Below the pieces are notes generated by a model. The model was not told the origin of the DNA. It saw only the letters and a list, made by a program, of their open reading frames with translations, and ran no database searches. A stretch of DNA of 63,071 nt from a virus, in IMG/VR virus record IMGVR_UViG_3300047470_000132, positions 1-63,071 of that record. One strand, written 5' to 3'. Made by a program: the position numbers and the translations under genes. This document shows, piece by piece, positions 1 through 7,996 of this stretch. Numbering within the stretch: the stretch's first letter is position 1; each line of letters starts with the position of its first letter.

Positions 1-127
1 CGGTCATGAAGCCAGCACGCTTCGTGTAGAACGTCACCAGGGGTACGTACTGGAGCGACATCGCGCCCTCGTCATGCAGGATCCATTCCTTCTTGTCGTT
101 CTGACGGTAGGTCGCCCAGTGGCCCGG
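1..127. repeat. 127-bp terminal direct repeat, left copy
   Basis: These bases are identical to 62945-63071. Both copies lie inside the portal coding sequence and the reading frame continues across them. Exact 127-base identity is what an assembler leaves when it closes a circle with a 127-mer overlap, so this is probably not a biological terminal repeat. The unique genome length is then 62,944 bp. Confidence 0.95.
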
Positions 128-739
128 TGTGATCACGCGGACTTGTTCGATCTTGCGTGTGCCGAAATCGCCGTCGTCCTCCTCGACGCACTCCATGAGG
201 CGCAGCATCGTGAGTACTTCAGCGCCGGCGCCAGTCTTGGCGCTTTTCCAGCCCAGCACCTGCTTGGGCGTGATGTGCACGAGGTAAGGACGAATCCCAG
301 CCTTCGTCTCGTCTGCCTTGGTCGGATAAAGCAGCTTGCCGTCTTTGTCAGTGGTCGGCGGGCACTCCACGAGGACATGCGTGAGGCCATATTTCAAACC
401 CGCCGTGAACACGTTGTGCGCGAAAACGTTCAGGTTATTGCCGCACTGGTCGATGTCCTGCAGCCAGGCTTCCTGCTCGGGCGCGATGTCTTTGCACGTC
501 ACCGGCTCGGCAAACGGTTTAGCCGCCATGTTCTCGACCGTGCGGCCTAGGCCATTGAACAACGTCGACGTCTTGATGCGATAGTCGTAGCTCTCACTGT
601 CCTCGCGCGGGAACTTGGGTAAGTACTTCTCGCGCGCTGCACGCATGGCCTCGGTCCCGCCACAAAGTGTGTCGATCTTGTCCCATCCGCCGATCATCGC
701 CTGCACTGCGGATGAGATGTCGTTGACCTTGGTTGCCAT
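1..739 (-). CDS. Phage portal protein, DUF4055 type (N-terminal part, cut by the window edge)
   Basis: This is the N-terminal 246 codons of the portal, the dodecameric ring at the capsid vertex through which DNA is packaged and the tail is joined. The start ATG is at 739-737, ten bases after the large terminase stop at 750. The frame runs off position 1 and resumes at 62944; joined, the two pieces give a 466-residue protein, normal for DUF4055 portals. The order terL-portal-head morphogenesis supports the call. Assignment rests on recognisable family sequence and position; no single catalytic motif is expected. The break is a property of the assembly and not of the gene. Confidence 0.85.
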   Translation of the reverse strand, partial: MATKVNDISSAVQAMIGGWDKIDTLCGGTEAMRAAREKYLPKFPREDSESYDYRIKTSTLFNGLGRTVENMAAKPFAEPVTCKDIAPEQEAWLQDIDQCGNNLNVFAHNVFTAGLKYGLTHVLVECPPTTDKDGKLLYPTKADETKAGIRPYLVHITPKQVLGWKSAKTGAGAEVLTMLRLMECVEEDDGDFGTRKIEQVRVITPGHWATYRQNDKKEWILHDEGAMSLQYVPLVTFYTKRAGFMT

Positions 740-749
740 GTGCTTCCTG

Positions 750-2033
750 TTAAATGTTCAGTGTGCGTACGCCTGCGGTTCGCTTGACGATCGGCCAGCG
801 CTTGACGATGAAGTAGCCGTTGGCATCGTTCGGGTGATCGTGTCCAGACTTCTTGTCCGGCGTGCCGTCCAACCCCCAAACCTGCTTCTCCAGCGCCTCG
901 GTCGTCACAGGGCATAGGTCGGTGTTGATCTTGAATCGGCGCACGCCTTCATCATTCAAAATCATTGCGTTGTAGGCATTCACCCGATCTCGAACAGCCG
1001 GGTTTGCCGCATTCACCTCGATCTGAAACCCAGCTTTCCGCAGGATCGACAGATCAGATTCGCTTGCATCCTTGCTGCTCGTGTTCTGACCGGACGCGTC
1101 TGGGTAAATCTTGATCATGTGACCTTTATCCTTGAAGTCTTCCTTCAAGATCTTCGCCATCGCCGGGGTATCGCGCACGTTCATGCGCTCAGCCAGCGTT
1201 CGTGGCAGTCCGTCGCGCACCACGCTTATGCAGGCGGACATGCATTGGACGTTGAAGTCGAGGCCGACCATCAGCGCTTCGCCTGGCTGGATGACCTCAT
1301 CCGTATGGTTCAGCTTGCGGTCGAAGTCTGGATAGACGCTGCCGCTCGTCAGGTTTGTGAACTGTCCTCGCAGGTATGCGGCGATCAACGCGGGTGGATA
1401 CGACTCGTGCAGCGACGAGATGTAGTCACTCGGCAGGTTGGCTTCGTTATCGTATGTGCTGGCCTGTACGATGCCATAAAGCTCAGCCAACGCGGGCTTT
1501 TCGCGCACCGCCTTCACAAACTGCTGATAGACGAACTTGAAGCCCTCGGGCGTCGTCGTCACATCAATGCCATTCAACAGGCCGGGCACGTTGTAACGCA
1601 TGCGGGCGATGATCTTTCGCCAGGCAGTCTGCGCCTTGACCAAGTTCATCACGTCCAGCTCGTCAACCAGGGCGTGCCCAATCTTGAAGCCGACAATCGT
1701 TTCTGGCTTTTCCATCGAGCGGCAGATGACCGTGCCGCGGTATTTCCGGCCCTCGTAGACCTCAACTTCGTGATCTGCGCTTTTCAGCTTCGTGCGCAGG
1801 CCCATCACATGTGCTACCTCCTCTATCGTTGGATAGAAGATGTCACGGATCTGCGGGTAGGTAGGCGCGAAGTAGCCCTGGTTGATGCCAGGCCACCGCC
1901 AGAAGTGCGCTGCGATCCCGGCGCAGCCGACGTAGGTCTTGCCGGACCCGAACCCAGCGACGTATGCCTTGAATTTGTGGGGGAGCTGCAGGAACTGCGC
2001 TTGCGGGATGTTTAGGACCGGGTTAATCGCCAT
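750..2033 (-). CDS. terL: Terminase large subunit
   Basis: ATP-driven packaging motor and headful/site nuclease, 427 residues. The ATPase domain has a Walker A P-loop GFGSGKT at residues 27-33 and a Walker B hydrophobic stretch ending in VDELD at 123-127. The C-terminal RNase H-like nuclease begins at GLDF (257-260), whose aspartate is the usual first metal ligand. The start overlaps the terS end by 11 bases and the portal follows after ten bases, the canonical packaging order. Length is at the short end for TerL but both domains are present. Confidence 0.93.
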   Translation of the reverse strand: MAINPVLNIPQAQFLQLPHKFKAYVAGFGSGKTYVGCAGIAAHFWRWPGINQGYFAPTYPQIRDIFYPTIEEVAHVMGLRTKLKSADHEVEVYEGRKYRGTVICRSMEKPETIVGFKIGHALVDELDVMNLVKAQTAWRKIIARMRYNVPGLLNGIDVTTTPEGFKFVYQQFVKAVREKPALAELYGIVQASTYDNEANLPSDYISSLHESYPPALIAAYLRGQFTNLTSGSVYPDFDRKLNHTDEVIQPGEALMVGLDFNVQCMSACISVVRDGLPRTLAERMNVRDTPAMAKILKEDFKDKGHMIKIYPDASGQNTSSKDASESDLSILRKAGFQIEVNAANPAVRDRVNAYNAMILNDEGVRRFKINTDLCPVTTEALEKQVWGLDGTPDKKSGHDHPNDANGYFIVKRWPIVKRTAGVRTLNI

Positions 2034-2559
2034 CGCGTTTTCGCGCGTCTTGCACGCCGAACGTGATCATCACCGGTGTTGGCTCGTCGTCATCGGGCGT
2101 CACATCCTTATTCGCCTTCAGCAGGTTCAGACCGATTTCGCTCGATGCATTTGCCATCTTGGTCAACAGTCCGATTCGCTGCAGTGCCTCGATTGACTTC
2201 TCCGGCTCGGCGTCATCAACCTTCTCGACCTGTCCGTGAGCGATGCCCGACAAGCGGTGCGCGGTCATGGCGCCGTAATGGGCCGCATCCGCAAGGTTCT
2301 CGGAGATAGCACGCAGTCGATCGGCTAAAGTACGCGCCTTGATTTGCGAACCTAAAGGAAGCGCCTTAAAAGCAGACTCCGCTGCAACCAGTTGATTTGC
2401 AACGGTTTTTATTTGTTCATGCTGCGCACCAAAACGCTTGCGGATAGCAGCCTCGGAGACGCCGAACTCACGCCCTAGGGCACGGGCCTTTTCGCCATCC
2501 AGCAGGCGCTTTCCGATACTCTCCCACTGCTTTTCGGTGAGCTTGGATGTTCGACCCAT
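2023..2559 (-). CDS. terS: Terminase small subunit
   Basis: DNA-recognition subunit of the packaging terminase, 178 residues. The first 50 residues read as a helix-turn-helix (LLDGEKARALGREFGVSEAAIRKRF), followed by a helical oligomerisation region and an acidic tail. A GAGG ribosome site precedes the ATG. It overlaps terL, with which it should be translationally coupled. The function is inferred from the HTH and from its position directly upstream of terL; the sequence family itself is variable. Confidence 0.85.
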   Translation of the reverse strand: MGRTSKLTEKQWESIGKRLLDGEKARALGREFGVSEAAIRKRFGAQHEQIKTVANQLVAAESAFKALPLGSQIKARTLADRLRAISENLADAAHYGAMTAHRLSGIAHGQVEKVDDAEPEKSIEALQRIGLLTKMANASSEIGLNLLKANKDVTPDDDEPTPVMITFGVQDARKRDGD

Positions 2560-2706
2560 AGCTACCTCTATCTAAATTCATCACCGCCCACCCCAAGCAG
2601 GGCCGCAGTAGCTGCGGAGGAGCCTCTTGGCCATGTTTCGCCGATGACTGCGCACGCTATTCGATGCCGCCGCTGGACGCGGTGGCGGTCTGTGCATGTC
2701 CCTCTA

Positions 2707-2940
2707 TCAACGCTGCAAGGGATACTTCTGTCGCCTCCCAGCGAGTGGGTACTGACCGGCGCTCGACCGCGGAGCATCGCCCGCTAGCGGTGGCTCGCCA
2801 AGGTTCGTACGATCGGGACTGGGCTCGATGTCCGCCTGTACCGATGCCTGCTGTGCGACCTTCGGCACCTGCTCGGTCGCTTGTCTTGCCAGCATCTCCG
2901 CCTGGAGCCGGACCAATACGGTGGCGTCAATATTTTCCAT
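2707..2940 (-). CDS. Small hypothetical protein upstream of terS
   Basis: A 77-residue frame whose ATG overlaps the stop of the preceding gene in a TGATG junction, suggesting coupled translation. The first 40 residues look like a genuine helical protein; the C-terminal half is rich in Pro, Arg and Gly and looks less coding-like. About 150 bases between its end and terS carry no gene I can support. No function recognised. Confidence 0.45.
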   Translation of the reverse strand: MENIDATVLVRLQAEMLARQATEQVPKVAQQASVQADIEPSPDRTNLGEPPLAGDAPRSSAGQYPLAGRRQKYPLQR

Positions 2941-3284
2941 CAGTCCACCACCGGTTTGACCCAGAGAGTCTTATCGAACTCATCGCCGTTGGCGCAGACG
3001 GTGTGCAGGGTAAGCGAGGCGTCGTCTGAGTACGGGCCACCGCTGGTCGTGGGACCAGAGAACTTGACCTTGACCAGCAGATTGCCAGGCGTTTGCACGG
3101 TTGGGCCGGAAAGCACGGTGATGCGGCCGTCGGAAGGGGCTGCCGTGCAGCTCTGTGCTGTCGTGTTATTCAGCGTAAGCTCGTTGGTCAGGTCCCACAC
3201 ATAGGTCCACTTGTTATCAGGGTCCTTGTCGACGTACCAGCGGTCTTTGACGGTGTCTTTGTATGGGGCGCGATTGATGGTCAT
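2940..3284 (-). CDS. Hypothetical structural-region protein
   Basis: 114 residues, rich in Thr, Ser, Lys and aromatic residues in a beta-strand-like alternation, with two cysteines. The composition resembles small virion or tail-associated proteins encoded beside fibres in phages. It lies between the FEG-repeat protein and the terminase genes and overlaps both neighbours by a few bases. No family recognised. Confidence 0.65.
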   Translation of the reverse strand: MTINRAPYKDTVKDRWYVDKDPDNKWTYVWDLTNELTLNNTTAQSCTAAPSDGRITVLSGPTVQTPGNLLVKVKFSGPTTSGGPYSDDASLTLHTVCANGDEFDKTLWVKPVVD

Positions 3285-3538
3285 TCGTAGCTCACTGTTC
3301 TGTTATTGCCTTCAAACGCGACCGTTCGCTGATTACCCTCGAACGCGATCGTGCGGTTATTTCCCTCAAATGCCACCACGCGGCCCGTTCCCTCGAAAGT
3401 GATCCATCGGTTCTTCGGGATCAGGCTCGCATCCATTGTTACGTCGGGCAGACTCGCCGCCGGGGGCGCCGCAGGCTGTGACTGGGCGTCAGCGCCGGTG
3501 GAGATCGGGGCGCCACCGATAGGATCGAAGCCAAGCAT
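3281..3538 (-). CDS. Small FEG-repeat protein
   Basis: 85 residues with a strict nine-residue repeat over residues 45-85: units WITFEGTGR, VVAFEGNNR, TIAFEGNQR, TVAFEGNNR and a partial TVSYE. Each unit would make a short beta strand and a turn, so the protein may form a small beta-helix or a fibre-associated plug. The N-terminal half is Ala/Pro-rich and probably disordered. A strong AAGGAGAG site precedes the ATG. It follows the large fibre gene by 9 bases, pointing to a tail-tip role. Function is inferred from context only. Confidence 0.75.
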   Translation of the reverse strand: MLGFDPIGGAPISTGADAQSQPAAPPAASLPDVTMDASLIPKNRWITFEGTGRVVAFEGNNRTIAFEGNQRTVAFEGNNRTVSYE

Positions 3539-3547
3539 GGCCTCTCC

Positions 3548-6145
3548 TTATGCTGGCAAGCCGACAAAGCCTGCCGTCGGCGTACGGGACCAAGGCGCTG
3601 CGCCGAAGTTCATCAGAATTACTGAATTGTTCGCATTAGTCGTGACCATAGGGAACACTGCTACGCCCCCTGACCATGGGCTGTTGGCAGCGGGCATCGT
3701 GTACGAACCTTGCAGCGTGCCATTTTTGAACCAGGCGACCGACTTCGCGTCCATGTCGAGTTCGACGCTGATAACGTCGTTCGTGGTGTAGGTGGCCCAG
3801 GTGTTCGGCAATCCACCGTACATGTAACGGTTACCGCTGCTGCTATCGTAAGCAGTGCCAGCGCCAGATGGATCGTTGCCAACGAAATTGTTGGTCGGGC
3901 AGCTCGCATTGCCGACACCGATCATCACGCGGCCTGCGCCGGCCATCTTCGCTTCAAAGTAATATTTTCCGGACGTAACGCCGCGGCTCGCGCGCGCCGA
4001 CTTGAAGCCCGCAGCGGTCCCGGTGACGGTCAGGCCGTCCGCCGATACCGTGATAGTGGAATCCTTGTCGGTCGCGCTCATGGTGGCGTAGGTGGTCGCG
4101 CCGCCTGCTGCATTGACCGCGTAAGTGCCAGAGGTGCCCGATACCTGCGTAGTACGGTCGCGCACGGAGATCGTGCGGCCCGCGCTGGCAGTTGCGGGCG
4201 TGACGCTGAACGAGAAGTTGCCGCCGCTGATCGTGGCCGTAGCAACTTGCGTCCACTGGCCTGCCGGGTCGTCGCTGAGGCGATAGTCGAGCGCGGTCGG
4301 GGTGCCGTTGGCGTAGGTGCCTGTTACGGCGAACGCCGTGCCGACCGTCTGCGTAGCCGGGGTGTTGACAGTGATGGCCTGCGCTGGCGCTCCCGCGTTG
4401 TTCGTGACGGCGATCGGGCCGAAGGCCACCACCTTGTTGCCGGCCGCATCCTGCAGGTCGTTCGTGCCGGTCGGCGTGTAAGTGATCGTCACGGTCTGGC
4501 CGTTCGTGTATGCCGTTGCCACGGTTACGGTGCAGGTATTGCCGCTGATGGCCACTCCGGAGACGCTGTTTGCGACTCCGCCCACGGTGAACGCCGCATT
4601 CGACGGCGCCGAGCCAGAAAGCGCCTCGTTGAACGTCATGACGATGTTCTTGGGCGCTGCATCGGCGATGGCGGCGGTCGGCGTGCCGGGCGGCGTGGTG
4701 TCGCCGCCGACCTGGGCGACGCTGTTAGTGATAGCGAAGGTTGCGGCGGTCGCCAGCGCGTTACCTGCCAGATCCTTGACCGGATTGGTCGCGGGCTTGG
4801 TGTACACGACGCTACGCGTTTCGCCGTACGTGAAGGCCTCGGCAACGGTCAGGGTGATGATGTTGCCGCTGATCGACACTGCGCTGATAGTATGGCCGGC
4901 AATGGTAAATGCCGACGCAGCCGGCGGCGACGTGGCGTCGAGCACTTCGCTCAGCGTGACAGCCACGGACGTCGGCGAGGCATTGGCCACGGTTGCGGCG
5001 ACAATCACCGGCGGAGTCGCATCCACACCAACCGAGAGCTTCGCCTTCGCGACAGCCAAGCCCATGCGCTGGCCCATGATGCGAATACCGGGCGCAGTGT
5101 AGTGCACGCCGGCGGCCATGCCCGAGACGGACAGCACGAAGGCGCAGCGGTCGACCTCGGCGACTACCTGCTTGTGTGCCAAGTCGATGACGGCTTCGCG
5201 CGGCTCGGCGCTCATGCCCTCCGGCGTCATCTGCGAGATCACGAACCAGGACTTCGATGCACCGGTGATGCCGGAGCGGAAGCCGGCGATCATCGCCTTC
5301 AGGTTCATGGCGTATTGCCATTGCGGGATGTTGGCCAGCGCGTCGGCTTCGCCCTGGGCCCAGATAGTGCCGACGAAACGCGAATTCGGATACCAGGCCT
5401 GCGCTGCAGCGATGGCGAGGTTGCACTCGGAAATCGCGGTCGAGTAGCCTTGTCCGCCCGGGGAACCGGGTTGCCAGAAGTTCCCAACCAGGCCGGTCGA
5501 GCCGGCCGCCACCGGAACCAACAACACCTTGCGATTTTGCGGGACGGTCGACAGGTAGGCCTTGGCGAACCAGGTGGCCGGGCCGGTCTTTCCGGTGCGA
5601 ACGCCGGTCATCATGTAGAGCGGATCTGCGCCGCTCAGGATCGTGTGCCGCGTCGGGTCGCCGAGAGGCGTAGACCACTGCCACACGCGCGGGTCGCCAA
5701 TATCAATCAGCGGATCTGACGCCGGATTACCTTCCATGTTGGACTGGCCGGCGCACAGCACGATGTCGAAGCCGGCATCGTCGGGATTGAGCAGGCCAGC
5801 CGCCAGGGAGGCCATCGAAACGACGCAAAAGATGTCCTTTGAGCCAGTGGCGAACGTCACGGCGGCGCCATTGTTCGAGCTGGATTGCACCGCAACGCGC
5901 GTCAATGTGGCGGCGTCGGTCACGGTGTAAGTGCTTATTTCCCAGTTCGAGCCGTCCGTCACGCAGAACGGCGCCGTATCACCGACCGCCAGTTGACCGG
6001 CGCCGATCGCTCCTGCGACCGATTGAAAACCGGTGACAGCGGCGCCCAGGCTCACGGTAGCGGTACTGGTGGCAGTAGTGGTCTGTTTCAGTCGGTCGGC
6101 AAACTTCATGGCTCGGGAGGCCCTTAACTCAAGGTTCGTGTTCAT
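3548..6145 (-). CDS. Large tail fibre/receptor-binding protein with SGNH esterase, Ig-like and SPRY domains
   Basis: 865 residues. Residues 1-115 resemble the virion-attachment heads of phage fibres. Residues 127-370 form an SGNH/sialate O-acetylesterase-type domain: block I GQSNMEGN with Ser135, the WAQGEAD block at 262-268, and GVHY with His348 as the likely catalytic histidine. Residues 377-475 and 483-583 are two bacterial Ig-like (SwmB/SbsA) repeats, 589-680 a third beta domain, and 685-855 a SPRY/B30.2 lectin-like domain. It probably removes O-acetyl groups from a surface polysaccharide during adsorption. An internal ATG at 6109 (MKFADR) is a credible alternative start. Confidence 0.85.
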   Translation of the reverse strand: MNTNLELRASRAMKFADRLKQTTTATSTATVSLGAAVTGFQSVAGAIGAGQLAVGDTAPFCVTDGSNWEISTYTVTDAATLTRVAVQSSSNNGAAVTFATGSKDIFCVVSMASLAAGLLNPDDAGFDIVLCAGQSNMEGNPASDPLIDIGDPRVWQWSTPLGDPTRHTILSGADPLYMMTGVRTGKTGPATWFAKAYLSTVPQNRKVLLVPVAAGSTGLVGNFWQPGSPGGQGYSTAISECNLAIAAAQAWYPNSRFVGTIWAQGEADALANIPQWQYAMNLKAMIAGFRSGITGASKSWFVISQMTPEGMSAEPREAVIDLAHKQVVAEVDRCAFVLSVSGMAAGVHYTAPGIRIMGQRMGLAVAKAKLSVGVDATPPVIVAATVANASPTSVAVTLSEVLDATSPPAASAFTIAGHTISAVSISGNIITLTVAEAFTYGETRSVVYTKPATNPVKDLAGNALATAATFAITNSVAQVGGDTTPPGTPTAAIADAAPKNIVMTFNEALSGSAPSNAAFTVGGVANSVSGVAISGNTCTVTVATAYTNGQTVTITYTPTGTNDLQDAAGNKVVAFGPIAVTNNAGAPAQAITVNTPATQTVGTAFAVTGTYANGTPTALDYRLSDDPAGQWTQVATATISGGNFSFSVTPATASAGRTISVRDRTTQVSGTSGTYAVNAAGGATTYATMSATDKDSTITVSADGLTVTGTAAGFKSARASRGVTSGKYYFEAKMAGAGRVMIGVGNASCPTNNFVGNDPSGAGTAYDSSSGNRYMYGGLPNTWATYTTNDVISVELDMDAKSVAWFKNGTLQGSYTMPAANSPWSGGVAVFPMVTTNANNSVILMNFGAAPWSRTPTAGFVGLPA

Positions 6146-6314
6146 CGAGCCGGCCAGCGATAAACGCCAGCAGCTCGTCGTCGGACTTACCGACTATGTC
6201 AGCAGGGAATAAGGCGATCGACCTGCGTTCGCCATTGATCGGAAAGATCAGAGCGCGAGGATCCGCCGCCCACTCGCGCATTTCGGCGAGCCAGGCGGCA
6301 GTGTCGGTGTTCAC
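6129..6314 (-). CDS. Small hypothetical protein
   Basis: 61 residues starting with GTG behind a GAGGG ribosome site; the start overlaps the stop of the upstream gene and the end overlaps the fibre start. A charged, helical protein resembling small prophage proteins with a two-helix fold. Its tight coupling between neighbours supports it as real. No function recognised. Confidence 0.7.
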   Translation of the reverse strand: MNTDTAAWLAEMREWAADPRALIFPINGERRSIALFPADIVGKSDDELLAFIAGRLDEHEP

Positions 6315-6724
6315 TCCCTCGGCCCCAGCAGCACGCGCACCATGTCAGCCAGCGAGTCTGAATACCTGCCGCAGCCATTGGCACGCAGCAGTTCCATTGC
6401 TTTTTGCGCATCAACCAACCGGCGGCACAGGCAGGTCAGCGCCACCGGATCGGCTTCCTTCGAGAGGATTGCCGGATGTTCACCTAGCACTGCGCGCACT
6501 ATCTGATGGCGGTAGACGTCGTGCACGTGGGTCACGTCCGGCCCCTTCGAAATGACTGGAATCGTGCCAGCGCGCTCGCGCAGGATCTCGCCGGGGCCAA
6601 GCTGCGGCCGCATGCGCGAGACTGTGGGCTTGCCGTCGCGGCCGTACTGCAACACCTCCAGAACGCCTGGTCGAGTGACGACCTTGCCGTCCACCTCAAC
6701 TCTCATCAGCGGCTGGACTCGCAT
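6311..6724 (-). CDS. Conserved hypothetical phage protein
   Basis: 137 residues from the ATG at 6724, which has a GAGGT ribosome site; a longer frame upstream to 6775 lacks one. The sequence alternates basic and hydrophobic residues and has two adjacent cysteines in LTCLCRR near the middle. It sits in a run of short overlapping leftward genes at the head of the late region. No family recognised. Confidence 0.7.
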   Translation of the reverse strand: MRVQPLMRVEVDGKVVTRPGVLEVLQYGRDGKPTVSRMRPQLGPGEILRERAGTIPVISKGPDVTHVHDVYRHQIVRAVLGEHPAILSKEADPVALTCLCRRLVDAQKAMELLRANGCGRYSDSLADMVRVLLGPRE

Positions 6725-6749
6725 CGTGCACCTCGTGGGTAGTTGAAGA

Positions 6750-6956
6750 TCAGTCGACCGCAACATTGCCGCCACCAGGGCGCTCGAGCGTCTTCATCAA
6801 TTCTTGCTGCAGGCGCCCGATTGCCCACACAATGCCAAGCGCCGCAACATCACGGCACGAGCCGTTCTCGGCGCGAAAGCCTTCGACCAGAACGCTGCCA
6901 GCGTCGACGCGCACGGCGCCAAACTCGGTCAGTCGAGCGGGAGAAGCATCAAGCAT
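6750..6956 (-). CDS. Small hypothetical protein
   Basis: 68 residues, ATG preceded by a GAGG site eight bases upstream. Spacing to the upstream gene is seven bases. A likely alpha-helical C-terminal half (ALGIVWAIGRLQQELMKTL) could interact with a partner. No function recognised. Confidence 0.65.
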   Translation of the reverse strand: MLDASPARLTEFGAVRVDAGSVLVEGFRAENGSCRDVAALGIVWAIGRLQQELMKTLERPGGGNVAVD

Positions 6957-6963
6957 GTGCGCC

Positions 6964-7158
6964 TCAGGCCGGCGACAGCTTCGCGGCGCCAAACAGCAGC
7001 GCGTGCAGCACATCCAGCGGACGCGCCCACAGCGGGCAGTGCAGTTCCATGGCGCCGCCGATGCCATCATTGGTGATCTCGACCTTGACGGCGCGGGCGC
7101 GCATCCACCACTTGCGCAGCAGTGGATGGATGGCCTGGCTAGTTTGCATTTCGTGCAT
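6964..7158 (-). CDS. Small hypothetical protein, first gene of the late-side cluster
   Basis: 64 residues starting at an ATG with a GAGGT site. It is the first leftward gene after the divergent HicAB cassette, and its leader carries the terminator-like hairpin at 7172-7202. Two tryptophans and a basic centre; no family recognised. Confidence 0.65.
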   Translation of the reverse strand: MHEMQTSQAIHPLLRKWWMRARAVKVEITNDGIGGAMELHCPLWARPLDVLHALLFGAAKLSPA

Positions 7159-7171
7159 CGCGCACCTCGAA

Positions 7172-7202
7172 TAAAAAGAGCCGCGAGCGCATCGAATGCG
7201 GC
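7172..7202 (-). terminator. Terminator-like hairpin in the leader of the late-side cluster
   Basis: Read leftward: GCCGC, a 13-base loop that can pair further, GCGGC, then TCTTTTTAT. It lies between the divergent promoter region and the first late-side gene. Such a leader terminator is where a Q-type antiterminator would act in lambdoid phages; that role is inference. Confidence 0.5.
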
Positions 7203-7260
7203 AGGCGGCGAAGTTCCCCGCCCTAGAGCAGAGACTGGAGACACTGAAAATACTTCGATA

Positions 7261-7308
7261 AAATAAACAAAAGTGCTTGCTTGTTTAAACGTTTTTGTTT
7301 ATTATATC
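7261..7308 (+). promoter_or_regulatory. hicAB promoter and probable HicB operator
   Basis: A promoter TTGCTT (7277-7282), 17-base spacer, TATTAT (7300-7305) reads toward hicA. Two inverted arms flank the -35: AATAAACAAAA at 7262-7272 and TTTTTGTTTATT at 7292-7303, with the palindrome GTTTAAAC at 7283-7290 between them. Antitoxins of the HicB family commonly repress their own promoter, so these arms are the likely operator. Confidence 0.6.
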
Positions 7309-7336
7309 TACATCGACAACACAACAAGGGGGTGCA

Positions 7337-7513
7337 GTGAAACAGACTGAGTTTGTACGGTGGCTGAAGTCCCAAGGCGTAATCCTCAAGAACGGCACGA
7401 ATCACTTGAAGGCTTACTACAAAGGAAAGCAGACATCCGTAGACCGGCACCCCGGTAAAGAGCTTGATGATCGCTACATCAAGACAGTCAAAAAACAACT
7501 CCGAATGAAATAA
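7337..7513 (+). CDS. hicA: HicA-family mRNA interferase toxin
   Basis: 58 residues from a GTG at 7337, placed six bases after AAGGGGG. It has the HicA dsRBD-like pattern: N-terminal KQTEFVRWLKSQG, then GTNHLKAYY with the conserved catalytic His, and the basic KQTSVDRHPGKEL segment before a final helix. HicA toxins cleave mRNA and block translation. It is followed by hicB, the normal HicAB order, and is transcribed against the surrounding phage genes. Length is typical. Confidence 0.88.
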   Translation: MKQTEFVRWLKSQGVILKNGTNHLKAYYKGKQTSVDRHPGKELDDRYIKTVKKQLRMK

Positions 7514-7514
7514 G

Positions 7515-7545
7515 GAGGCAGGCCCCGAAAGGGGTTTGCCGACTA
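7515..7545 (+). other. Hairpin between hicA and hicB
   Basis: GCAGGCCCC-GAAA-GGGGTTTGC folds into a stable GNRA-capped hairpin immediately after the hicA stop. It has no long T run, so it may modulate the toxin:antitoxin expression ratio or mRNA stability rather than end transcription. Confidence 0.5.
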
Positions 7546-7579
7546 CTGCACCAAATTCAACTACGCAATGGAGTGCGCT

Positions 7580-7996
7580 ATGAAATATCCAGCAAAATTC
7601 GAAGCCGGCGAAACCGGCGCCGTGATCGTTACGTTCAGGGACATCCCTGAAGCTATCGCCCAAGGCGATGATGAGGCCGATGCCCACACTGAGGGAGCGA
7701 GTGCCTTACTAACTGCGATGGACTTCTACTTCGAGGATCGCCGGCCGGTTCCAGCGCCGTCCGAGCCAATCGAGGGCGAGCGCCTCATCGAGCTTCCTCT
7801 GAGCGCTTCCGCCAAGGTCATGCTGCTCAATGAGATGCTGGCCCAGAAGGTCCGGCCGGTCGACCTTGCGCGCCTTATGGACCTGAAGCCTCAGGAGGTG
7901 AACCGCATCGTTGACCTCAACCACGCAACCAAGATCGACACGCTCGCGGCAGCCTTTAAGGCAATGGGTCGCGAACTTGACTTGGTTGTGCGATAG
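7580..7996 (+). CDS. hicB: HicB-family antitoxin
   Basis: 138 residues from the ATG at 7580; an upstream in-frame ATG at 7568 is less well placed. The N-terminal domain (MKYPAKFEAG, then VTFRDIPEAIAQGDDEADA) is the degenerate RNase H-like HicB fold, and the C-terminal part (VRPVDLARLMDLKPQEVNRI) is a DNA-binding helix-turn-helix. It should neutralise HicA and autoregulate the operon. In a prophage the pair may stabilise lysogeny or abort other phages; that is inference. Confidence 0.88.
   Translation: MKYPAKFEAGETGAVIVTFRDIPEAIAQGDDEADAHTEGASALLTAMDFYFEDRRPVPAPSEPIEGERLIELPLSASAKVMLLNEMLAQKVRPVDLARLMDLKPQEVNRIVDLNHATKIDTLAAAFKAMGRELDLVVR

Noticed and set aside
1-127. Genuine direct terminal repeats of a T7-like packaging system
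   Set aside because: The repeat is in the middle of the portal gene and its length equals a common assembler k-mer, which fits an artefact better than a packaging repeat.
2568-2777. Leftward 69-codon frame upstream of terS
   Set aside because: No ribosome site and biased composition; it conflicts with the better coupled frame at 2707-2940.
3710-5719. Rightward 669-codon open frame antisense to the fibre gene
   Set aside because: High-GC shadow: Arg/Gly/Ala-dominated product, no ribosome site, and the opposite strand encodes recognisable domains over the same bases.
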